Part shown: piece after piece, positions 1 to 10,095 of the stretch
Numbering within the stretch: position 1 is the stretch's first letter
Layout: every line of letters begins with the position of its first letter
Assembly (NCBI GenBank): GCA_964058845.1
Contig: CAXKVR010000034.1
Span: 434,001 to 498,000 of the forward strand
DNA length: 64,000 bases
Direction: 5' to 3'
Source of the DNA: Carex sylvatica
Lineage: Eukaryota > Streptophyta > Magnoliopsida > Poales > Cyperaceae
Program-made: the position numbers and the translations under genes
Notes under the pieces: generated by a model
Told to the model about the DNA's origin: nothing
Seen by the model: the letters and a program-made list of their open reading frames with translations, nothing else
Database searches by the model: none

Positions 1-174
1 ATTTGTAACAACCGATCCTAATAGGTCTAATCTGAATCAGTTGTTACAAAGAACTGATCCTAAATGTGCTTATCAAGATTGGACCCATATTTACAGCCGA
101 TCCTAAATATACTTATCAAGGCTAGACATATATCATAACCGATCCTGATTCAAATTTTTTTTTCATTATTAGTG
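1..174. mobile_element. Terminus of a CACTA-like DNA transposon (cut by the window start)
   Basis: Several copies of a short motif of the type aaccgatcctaa, in degenerate form, end abruptly at TAGTG (170-174). This matches the sub-terminal repeat plus TAGTG end of CACTA/Spm elements. The same motif family recurs at 4495-5084. The left part lies outside the window. Superfamily assignment is an inference from the end bases and the sub-terminal repeats; no transposase is visible. Confidence 0.4.
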
Positions 175-264
175 GATTTATTTAATTAATAGCCGATTCA
201 CCCTGATTCTATTTTTCTTCTTTTTTGCAATTTTTTCTGTAATGATGTGCCCGCCTGATAAGCA

Positions 265-2062
265 TAAATTATATACATATTCGATCTAGTTTTCATCATG
301 AAATAATATCAAATATCTTGTATTTTGAATATAAAAATAATAGAATACACCTAGAATCACGTTACTGCATTTGTTTGGTTTTAATTTGCAGGAAACGAAG
401 AAAAACGAAGAAAAATAAAGAAAAATGCCCAGTGCAGACGCACAGTTTTCGATACGGACATACTAAGTACTTAGATAGATTTCTGGACGCGCGCCAATTT
501 TAAAAAGGTATAATAAGCTATTCATCAAAATCCTTGCAGACGCACGGATATAGATGCAGCCGCACTCTGGTCACACATGAAAAAACCAGCCCAGTGCGGA
601 CGCACTGTAGCAGAGCCAAAAATAGAGTCTGAACTTAAAACGGCCACAACTTTTGACTAGTAACTCCGTTTTGGGCATATGACCACTTTTCGGAAAGCCA
701 ACGGGAAGATCTACAACCTGAGAATCTAAAAAAGGAAACTTGGAGTCAGTGCGGATGCAGTGGACCCGTAGACAGCCAAAAATACATGTTTTCAACACGG
801 TTTCTATTTTTAGCGAGCCAGAGATGCTTTTTGACAGCTAAACTTGGACAAGGCAGCTTGGAAAATAATCCAAAAATAGCACCCACTAACCCCACTCACC
901 CCACAACTATGCCTCTTGATTGGACATAGTCTTTAGCTATAAAGGAGGGGGTTCTTTCCCATTCAAGTATCTCTCTTCAGAGGGTCATCTCTCTTCGAAG
1001 GGAGATCTCTTCGCAAAGATCAATCTCATCTCTCAAAATCTCTTCTCCACCAATACTTAGCATAAAATTCTGCAATCAAGGAAGCAATTCAAAGACGAAG
1101 AAGAAGAAGATTTCAAGAAGAATGCAAGAATAAGGGTTCTTCATCTAGAGAATGGTGTAATCTATTTCTCTATTTAATTTCTCTTTATTTTAGCCAATCT
1201 TTTGTTATGAATTCTTTGTTGAATACTTGCATCTCCATGAGAGACTAGTTTTCTCTCTAGGGGTTTAGGTCAATGCATGAACTTGTATAATAATATCTTA
1301 TTCGGTTATTTATTTTTATTATGATTGTTTTATGGGATTCGAAAGAGCCAAAGAAGTTAGGACGAGAGGAGAGTATCAACTATGAACACAAATACCTTAG
1401 ATTTTCATTAAGGTCTAACCAACTGCGAAATCAAATCGGAACTACATAAATTAGGGTTAGGGACTTGGTGAAGGACGTAACTGTGAAGTCATACCCTTAT
1501 TAGGACATCTCAAATTGAATCGGATATTGGTATGAATGACGTAACTCTGAAGTACCAATATTTGAGGAGATGAGAGACTAACAAGAGCTTATGGTCTAGG
1601 TATCTAGGATGAAGAACGTTACTGTGAAGTCCGAATTACTTAGGTACGTTATTAATTCATGAAAGTGACTCTTAATGACATATTAGGTTAGAAACCTCAT
1701 CAAATCATACATGAATTTAAACAATACCGAATAGATAGAATTAACAAGGGATTGTAGACCAAATGCCCCTAGATCTTCTCAATTCTTGAAAACAACCAAG
1801 ATTCTATTTTACTTTCCTTTTTTACTTTTATTGTTTTAAACCTCCTCTTCTCGGGTATTGAACCCAAACTTAGGAAATTATAACAAACAAACCCCCCAAT
1901 TCTACTTTTATTGTACTTACTTCTTTTTATTTTTATTATTTTTTAAAATTAATTAATAAAGTCTAAACCTAGTAATTGTCCATATTCCATGTGGATCGAT
2001 ACCCGATAATATATTACACGGTAGGATTGTATACTTGCAATCTGAACTGAAAGTGTATTTAA
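265..2062 (+). repeat. Long direct repeat, copy 1 (LTR-like, with TATA box)
   Basis: This segment aligns along its length with 5631-7432, with mismatches and a few indels. It looks like a plant Ty3/gypsy-type long terminal repeat. It has an AT-rich left part, a block of gcggacgcac/gcagccgcac motifs (about 430-780), a TATA box (TATAAAG, 938-944), a CT-rich then GA-rich leader (960-1140), and a final part with the 'tggatcgatacc...cttgcaat' type ending seen in such LTRs. No primer-binding site or gag/pol ORF follows, so it may be a solo LTR or part of a non-autonomous element. No protein is supported here; the short ORF on the minus strand at 571-798 is shared repeat DNA. Confidence 0.55.
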
Positions 2063-4494
2063 GATTAAAAGGTATAGTTTGATGTACTGAAACTTTGTAC
2101 TATACATTTTTGGTGCAACACCGCCACAATATTAGTTCACCAATAATTTCAACACTCACAATTTCAAATAATCATACTAAATTATATCAAAACATTACTA
2201 AATAATACTCACAATTTACAAATAACACTCCATAAATAACATATTATCCAAATTACCAAATATTTACATTTACAAAATCAAAGTTTATCATTATTCAACA
2301 CACAATTTCATAAATCTAAAATCAGTGAAAACTTAAAATCAAACCACAATGGGCACAATTCACCTACAATTTTACTCAAAAATACTTATCTAGCACTTAA
2401 TCAATTCGTAGCCAACCCCTCTCCTCGTTAGTAGCAACATCGATGTTTTCGCACCTTCCTCGTGCTATTTAGCATAACACTTTGAAACGAGTAAACTAGC
2501 ATTTAGCATTTATAGCATTAACTGTAATATTCACTAATCAGGTGATGCATCAAAAATTTACATAGGTCATGCATGAAAAATTTAAGACTCCAAATATAAG
2601 CATTCAAATATCTACTATTTCCTTGGCACGTCTTCAATGACCAAACAATTCATGAATCAAACAAAACAAAACTTAAAGACAGATTTTTACTAGCAAATGT
2701 GACGTCGGCTCCAGTTGTATCAACTATTTCCTTTGATGCATGAATGACAGATCTTTTCCTATGCCTTCACACCCTGCTTTCATTCCACAAAAGAAGCATA
2801 CATTGTGATTAATTCATAGTATACTTGAATGAATGCAATTTTGAGGTAGTATATAAAATAATTCCACAAAAGAAGGAAAACATGCATTCTTAATTTTTCT
2901 AAGATTACACTGTCTTGATTTGTCAATACTAAAAATTAACAAGAAAAGCTTAAAAATTTCAGTTCCATCACAAGCAACAAAAATTTATCAATTTAGAGTT
3001 TACCTGCTAATTTGTCAGTGCTAGTCGGCTTCTAACGTCTTACACAACCAATAGAAATGCGGAGCCATTGAGGGAGGAGATGCGCAGAGATTAGTGAAAC
3101 CTATTGTTAGTGGTGTCTATAGCAAGCCCACTGATGAAGATTTTTCTAAAAGCAAAAGCAAAAATTATTCAGTTAAGACAAATCATATAAGAAACATACG
3201 AAATCACAGATTGGAAGGTACATTCACCTAAAGCATGCAATCTTAAACTCATTGGATTAAATTGAAAAAATACCTTGAGGGCAAGGACTAAATTGAAATT
3301 GTCATCAACCATTGGGCATCTTCCAATCTAAGACGTCTTACCTAGAAAACAAGAATATGTTCAATTAGTAGTTTGATAAGAAAATATATAGAAACAATTT
3401 AGTACTAATCAGGTAAGGTCCAACTCACATTCATAGAATGTATGAAGTGTTTATGCAATCTGACATGTAAAGGTGTCAGCTTGCCAGCCACACCACTTCA
3501 ATTATCTAGTCAGTAAATAGTAAGTTTCAGCAATTGTTAAAAAATGGAAGCTACTGACAATGTGGGTATGCAATATGTTATACATTTAACTGTCTTATCC
3601 TTCAGTTTACTAATTTCTTCTGACCTAATCACATATTTCAGTTGGTTTCCAATAGTTGAAGCTACTGACAATGAATTAAGTCCTAAAAGTTGTCAAGAAA
3701 TTTAAAATTTGTTGTATTACTACATTAACTAATTTGTATAAAAGGCGCACACAAATTTGATAGCATCAATTGAATTCCTTATCGTTAATTATTACAAGCA
3801 TCAACTACACAATACTTCAATTGGTATTAAAACAATGAATAAAATTTGTAGGAGTATATACACCTTGCTTGTTATTCGTTAATTATTTCTTCTAGTGGAC
3901 ACTACTTTGACTTGTGGAGAACTATTTTTTGCAGAAAGATTTTTTTTTTTTTTTGCAGATTCACACCAAAACAAACTTGGCATCGAAGAAATTCACCTCA
4001 AGAAATAAATTTAATTCAACAAAATAAATTTAACTTGTACAAATGATTTGATTTTATCAGATCAAATTCTAGCACCTATAATGTAACTTAAAGACCTGGA
4101 TTGAATCACTGCTTTAACCCTAAATGTAAGAAATCCCACAAAATTAAAATTCTCGGCTAAGAAAGCTAAACCCTAGAATCACAACTTGATTCATAAATTC
4201 TACGGTAAATATTTTCCTGAGGCGTAGAGGCGTCAGAGACGGGGAGAGAGACGAGTGGCGGAGCAACGTGTCGAGAGACCTGCAGGGATAGAGATTTGCG
4301 GCAAGGCTGGCCAGAGGAGAGGGGGATGGGGAAGGGCAGAGGAAAGATGAAATGGAAGAGGAGGCGAGCCTAGGAGAGGTGAAACCCTAACTGTGAACGA
4401 GAAGATGCGGGACTTGGAAAGAATTAGGGAAGATGTGAGCGCGAAATAGAAACTGAGGAGTGGGAGCTCTACATAAAGTGAATTTGGGTATTAT
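2063..4494. other. Non-coding spacer with a gene-leader-like stretch on the minus strand
   Basis: There are no credible ORFs in this 2.4 kb. Most is AT-rich and featureless. About 4215-4470 is GC-richer. Read on the minus strand it is strongly CT-rich with 'agggttt' and 'ttagggtt' motifs, like the 5' leader of a plant gene transcribed leftward, but no coding sequence follows it. It directly adjoins the CACTA-like sub-terminal repeats, so it may be a captured gene fragment. Confidence 0.3.
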
Positions 4495-5084
4495 CTGGAT
4501 CGGTTAATTAGAAAAAAAATGATCTTATACAAAATCCTAGCATCAAATTAGCATTAGGATCGGTTAATTCAAAAAAACGGATCCTAATAGTATTAGGATC
4601 GATTATTTTAAAGACCGATCCTAATGTATATACTATTAGAATCAGTTATTATAAAGAACCGATCCTAATAATCGATCCTAATAGTATATACATTATGATT
4701 GGTCTTCTAAAATAATAGATCATAATACTATTAGGATCGGTTCTTTAAAATAATCAATCCGAATACTATCAGGATTGGTTCTTTATAATAACTGATCCTA
4801 ATAGTATATACATTAGGATCGGTCTTCTAAAATAACCGATCCTAATAATCTATAAATTAGGATCGGTCTTCTAAAATAATCAATCCTAATAGTATTAGGA
4901 TCGGTTATTTTAAAGAACTGATTCTAATATTATATATATTAGGATCAGTTATTATAAAGAACCGATCATGATAGTTTTTAGGATCAGTTTTGTTAAATTA
5001 ACCGATCTAGATAGGTATTAGTATCGGTGTTTGATAATAACATATCCAGATAGGCTGATCCTAATTCCAGTTTCTTCACTAGTG
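4495..5084. mobile_element. Sub-terminal repeat array and right end of a CACTA-like element
   Basis: At least ten copies of ggatcggtt/aaccgatcc occur in both orientations, separated by short AT-rich spacers containing 'ctaatagtatatacatta'. The array stops at CACTAGTG, whose last base is 5084. Dense inverted sub-terminal repeats next to a TAGTG end are the hallmark of CACTA transposons. I could not find a matching left end within the window, so the element's extent is unknown. Confidence 0.5.
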
Positions 5085-5284
5085 AAATAGTGGATGTAAC
5101 AGGGAAATTGTAGAATGGAGAACATACATTTTTTTTCCATGTATTGCACCTGTGTTCAGAGAAACAATAGGAACAGCGAAAATGGGCACTGATTAAAGTA
5201 TAAAAATGGTAAGAAATGATTATTATAGCTTCATTGACCTTTTGCTTATATTATGGTTAATGGTTATTGCATAGTATATTGTTT

Positions 5285-5299
5285 TTTTTTTGGTTGAAA
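5285..5299 (-). mobile_element. Micro-insertion: T7 plus GGTTGAAA flanked by a 14-bp duplication
   Basis: The 14-bp sequence ATAGTATATTGTTT occurs at 5271-5284 and again at 5300-5313. Between them lie seven T (continuing the T run of the first copy) and GGTTGAAA. On the minus strand this reads as 8 nt followed by a poly(A) tract, as expected of a LINE-type insertion truncated to its last bases. Two better examples are at 18351 and 33036. Confidence 0.45.
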
Positions 5300-5539
5300 A
5301 TAGTATATTGTTTGTGAGAATGATTGGTTGCAAAGGAAACCATGACTTGTTGCTCCAATTTGAGTTGAAAAGAATTGTTTGTTAGTATCAATTTTAGTAA
5401 TTATTTGTGAGAATGACCATTGTTATTTAGTAATTTTATGATCATTGTATCAATTTCATGAACACTTTACCAATTTTCATGCATAATCATTGTACCAATT
5501 TGTTCTGCGATTTTTTTTCTGTAAATTTGTCAATAGAGA

Positions 5540-5611
5540 ATGGACAAATACTACAAGAAGGGACCTAAATTTTCAGTTGATTCATCTTCACAAGGATCGC
5601 AACAAATCTGA
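5540..5611 (+). pseudogene. Broken start of a possible hAT-type gene
   Basis: An ATG at 5540 opens a 23-codon frame beginning M-D-K-Y-Y-K-K and ending in TGA at 5609-5611. The style resembles the N terminus of plant TTF-type zinc finger/hAT-dimerisation proteins. A 20-bp stretch inside it (5575-5594) recurs exactly at 7527-7546, where the same frame appears to resume with a QEPPYDP-like stretch. It looks like a gene start interrupted by the DNA between the two copies. The family call is weak. Confidence 0.3.
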
Positions 5612-5630
5612 TCTAACTTAGTAATAGACC

Positions 5631-7432
5631 TAAATTATATACATATTCGATCTAGTTTTCATCATGAAATAATGTTAAATATATTGTATTTTGAATATAA
5701 AAAGAATATAATACACCTAGAATCAAGTTACTGTGTTTGCTTGGTTTTTATTTGCAAGAAATGAAGAAAAAATGAAGAAAAATGTCCAGTGCGGACACAC
5801 GATTTGCGATACAGCCGCACTAAGTACTTCGATGGATTTCTAGACACACGCTAATTTTAAAAATGTATAATGAGCTATGCATCAAAATTCATGCAGACGC
5901 ACGGATATCGATGTAGCCGCACTCTGGTCGCACAGAAAAAGTCTGAGCCCAGTATGGATGCACTGTAGCAGCCAGTGCGGGTGGCCTGGCCGCACTGTAG
6001 TAGAACTCAGAATTGGAGCTTCAACTAAAAATAGTCACAACTTTTGACTCGTACCTCCATTTTGGGAATATAACCACTTTTTGGAAAGCTAGCAAGAAGA
6101 GCTACAACTTGAGAAGCATAATGTGAACACACTTTGGTCGTAGACTGCCTAAACTCGCATTTTCGATGTATTTTTCTATTTTTTGGAACTGCTGGCCACG
6201 TTTCAAGAGCTAAAATTAGGCATGAAAAATCTGAAAAATATGTAAAGATAGCACCCACTAACACCACATTCTAGGCTCCAAATTGGACATAACTTTAACT
6301 TTAAAAGAGGGGGTTCATTCCCATTCAAAGGATCTCTTCGCAAAGATCAATGTCATGTCTCAAAATCTCTTCTCCACCAATACTTAGCGTAAAATTCTGC
6401 AATTAAGGAAGCAATTCAAGGAGAAGAAAGAAGAAGATTTCAAGAAGAAGATAAGAATGGTGATTCTTCATTTAGAGAATGGAGCAATCTATTTCTCTAT
6501 TTAATTTCTCTTTGTTTTTGTCAATCTTTTGTAATGAATTTTTTGTTGAATACTGGCATCTTCATGAGAGGTTAGTTTTCTCTCTAGAGGTTTTGGTCAA
6601 TGCATGAACTTGTTTAATTTTATCTTATTCGGTTATTTATTTTTGTTATGATTATTTATTGGGATTTGATTGTTAATTTCTGAGATTTATCATTTGTGTT
6701 AATTACATAGTTAGTACTTGAATTGAACAAGTCCCGTGTTGGATTTGAAAGAACCAATATTGCTAGGATGAGATAGGAGAGTACCAAATTATGAACACAA
6801 ATATCGTAGGTTTGAATTAGGATCTAACCAATTTGTAATCTAAGTCGAAACTACAGAAATTAAGGTTAGAAATTTGGTGAATGACATAACTTTGAAGTCA
6901 ACCCCTAATTAGGACATCTCAAATTGAATCGGATATTGGTATGAAAGACTTAATCGTGAAGTAACAATATTCGAGGAGAGAAGAGACTAACAAGAGCTTA
7001 TGGTCTAGGAAGTTAGGGTGAAAGACCTAACCGTGAAGTCTGAATTACTTAGGCACGTTATTAATTCATGAAAGTGACCCTTAATGACATATTAGGTTAG
7101 AAATCGCATCATATCATACATGAATTTAAATAATACCGAATAGATAGAATTAACATGAGATTGTAGACCAAATGTCCCTAGATCTTTCAAATTCTTGCAA
7201 GCAACTAAGATTCTATTTTACTTTTATTGTTTTAAACCTACTCTTCTCGGATATTGAACCCAAACCTTAGGAAGTTATAACAAACAAAACTCCCTATTTA
7301 ATTTTACTTCCTTGCACAAATCTAAAATTAATCGGTAGAGTTAAAGATTAGTATTTCCCAATTTTTCTGTGAATCAATACCCAAAGTACAAGGATAGGTT
7401 GTGCGTTTGCAACTAACATTTCTTTGAGTATT
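5631..7432 (+). repeat. Long direct repeat, copy 2 (LTR-like, TATA box decayed)
   Basis: This is the partner of 265-2062. Relative to copy 1 it keeps the gcggacgcac block, the leader and the 3' end. It carries about 75 bp near 6660-6740 that copy 1 lacks, and lacks part of the CT-rich leader. The TATAAAG of copy 1 is here TTAAAAG (about 6301). The copy lies inside a 1.93-kb segment bounded by a 20-bp identical direct repeat (5575-5594, 7527-7546). Short minus-strand frames shared with copy 1 are not genes. Confidence 0.55.
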
Positions 7433-7526
7433 TAGATTTATAAATTTAAAAGTCTAAAGAGTATAAAACAAGCATAAAATCATATATTTAAAATACTCAT
7501 TACTTAGGCCCTAATCATTTTTATAA

Positions 7527-8040
7527 AGTTGATTCATCTTCACAAGAACCTCCTTATGATCCCGCTATGTCCTTAGTAAATGTTCGTCTACTTCTGACAA
7601 AATTTCTAACTTTGCCACTGTCTATAGGAGAATAGATGATTTAGAATGGAATTTCAACTTGCGAGGTCAGTACTGAGATAAACGAATTAAGTTACATTTT
7701 TCAGGGAATTTCTTTATAATTAATATTTTGACAACTTTAATAGTATACTTTTGAGGGTTAAGTTTAATTGTTTTTAAAGATATTTATAAATATGGTATTG
7801 GACTTAATTCGGTTGATGAGCGGACAGAGCGGTAAAACTTGATCAAGTTCGATAATTTTTCATGTGTATCATATAGATATAATGCATATAATATTTCAAT
7901 GGTCAGATTTAATACTATAAAATATTTTTTTATTATTAAAACTATCAAAGTAATATATTGTTAATGGATCCCACGTTATTTTTAAAACATATTAATGATT
8001 ACAACGAAAAAAACTTTTTCTGAACAGCTTTTTTGTGATA
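7527..8040. other. hAT-like remnant and featureless AT-rich DNA
   Basis: The first ~110 bp (7527-7640) contain a short open stretch resuming the frame seen at 5540 and ending in TAG. The rest is AT-rich with no ORF, repeat structure or promoter-like motif that I can support. Confidence 0.25.
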
Positions 8041-9050
8041 TCTTTGGAAGAGCAGGTACCAATATATAACTACCAAAGGACCAAATCAGAAAACATCCCA
8101 CCATAAATTCATAATACATAAGTTGTCAAAATCCACAAGCCTTTCGGTTCTGTTCTGCCCGTTTTTGGCGTTTATCATCTCGCTCCCGTTCCCATCATTG
8201 CCAAATTCTCTAATCAATTCTCCCTGGCCCACCGATCAGAACCCAACGGACCGGATACCCTCTCGTGCCACCCGTGGGTTTTTGTGCTTCGTTAACAATG
8301 TCGGCAGTTGGAACGTATCTCGGCCGCCGGATCTTCTCACGCACGGGACTCGAGGCATCGGACGGTGTAGATCTTCCGGGTCAAAGATGTAGGGGTCTCG
8401 GGTGGTGGGCGGTCAAACATCTAAAACAGAAATCGGATAGGGGCGGTGGGCCCCGCGCATGCAGCATCTTTCCGAACGAATCAATTTTACAATCTTTTAC
8501 TCATTTCTAAAAAAGGCCGCATCTAATCGGGCATCTTTGAAACGAATCTCTCCATTAGTCCATTTAATTACTTGTAAAACGTAGTAGGATATTCGTGTGG
8601 ATTGGAAGAAGCACTGTAGCAAGCTGGCACATATTGGCTCATATATTCGAGGGCGAGGCTCCCTCAGACCCTCCTCTCCTCGCGCCTGGGCCTCGGGGTA
8701 CAAATATTCTGTGAAGACCACGCCAATTGCTTGGACCAGACCAGCTGTTGGCCCGCAAACAGGAAACACCTCTCCTTCCATCCAATGAGAAATCGACACA
8801 CAAAGGTAAAGGTGTCCCCCTGCCGATAACCAGAAGAAATTTAATACTGTGAAGTGTGAACCATTCAAGTAAACAGCAGCCATCGACTCGTCTGTGTAAC
8901 TGAGACCAGATCCCCGGCAATTGCACGGTGCTGCGCCACAGGCACCGTAGCCAAGAGTCCAAGACGAAAAGTAGAAAACAAAACCAGCGGTGCACTGTTG
9001 CATGGCACAGTAGAGAATACAAAACATAAACATCTATTAATGTGTCAATA
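8041..9050. other. GC-richer island with overlapping small ORFs, no recognised product
   Basis: Base composition rises well above the surroundings between about 8150 and 9000. Frames are open on both strands (for example 8497-9033 on the minus strand, 178 codons), but none has a recognisable domain, and long overlapping frames on both strands are expected in GC-richer DNA. It could be a promoter/first-exon region of an unseen gene, a captured gene piece or a transposon fragment. I make no functional call. Confidence 0.25.
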
Positions 9051-9545
9051 AATTATAGACATTTTATTTATTGTCTTTAAATTAAAGGTATCGCATTAAT
9101 TAACTTGTTTATTTCAAAATACTTTACTTTCGAAATTATTTAATGTTAATGTTATTTTGAAGGCTTAGATTATTCTTCTTTACCCCTCAAACTCGTACAG
9201 TCGAACTCGATTATTATTTCTCTCTCAACATTCAATATTTTATTATATTACGTTGGAAGAAATATGTCTTCATATGGAGTACAGATCAAACGTCAAATGA
9301 TGATGAAAGCTCGCGGTCAAAAAGAAGATAAGACGAGAAAGACGGCAGAGTAAAAGTGAGATATCATTTTTTTCATTTCTCTTGATAACGTATATTTTTT
9401 AGTAGATTGGAGGTTAAATTGTCTAATTTTTTTTAATATTTATAAATAATTTTTTATTTGAATTTTAAATCTGTAACTTCCTACATGAAAAATATTATTT
9501 TAATCACTAGATCAAAGATTGATTCCCCTCTTCATCAAGTATTGA
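9051..9545. other. AT-rich intergenic DNA, nothing recognised
   Basis: No ORF of note, no tandem repeat and no clear transposon end is visible in this stretch. Confidence 0.3.
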
Positions 9546-9547
9546 GT

Positions 9548-10095
9548 CCGGTTAATAATAGTATCAATGTATTTCAATCATAGAGACACTAATTTTAAAA
9601 TCTATCAAATATGTTTCAAACAAAAAATCTAAACTGTTCAAATCAATTTTCTTTATGAGTAATGCATTTACAAACAAAATTTGTAAATTTTCAAAGCCAT
9701 GTTTTTGGAAAATCAAGCATTAAAAAAAGAAATAGATTTTTAAGTTAATTTTAATGAATTCATTCATTATTATTATTTTTACCACTGGACTTCATATAAA
9801 ATGAATTCGAAGACTTAAAAAATTTGCATGTAAATGCATCACTTATTAGGTAGATTGGATTGAACGGTTTAGATTTGTTGTTTAAAGTATGATTGATGTA
9901 TTTTGAAGTGAATGTCATTGTGTTACTACGGTCGAAATAACACCGATGCGATAGTAACTGAACTCATACTCTGACTACTATAATATTAATGTTATTTCAA
10001 CTGTAGTGATATTTTTTTAAAATCCATCAAACAAGCTTTAAACACCAAATTAGAAATATATATCTTTCTTACAAGTGATGCATAAATAAATGGGC
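9548..10095. repeat. Fold-back element of the 'aaaccgttcaaatc' family, with a partial extra arm
   Basis: The left arm (about 9555-9690) contains 'aatctaaactgttcaaatc' and 'gcatttaca'. The right arm (about 9815-9945) is its inverted complement ('tgtaaatgcatcactta', 'attgaacggtttagatt'). A further partial copy of the left arm follows at about 10010-10090. The same arm vocabulary recurs in the 35.5-39.9 kb cluster. It is non-coding. Confidence 0.5.

Noticed and set aside
3930..3965. Poly(T) run near 3941 as another micro-insertion
   Set aside because: Flanking gcaga repeats are too short and imperfect to be a target duplication.
8497..9033. 178-codon minus-strand ORF
   Set aside because: No recognisable domain; overlaps other open frames in a GC-richer island, as expected by chance.
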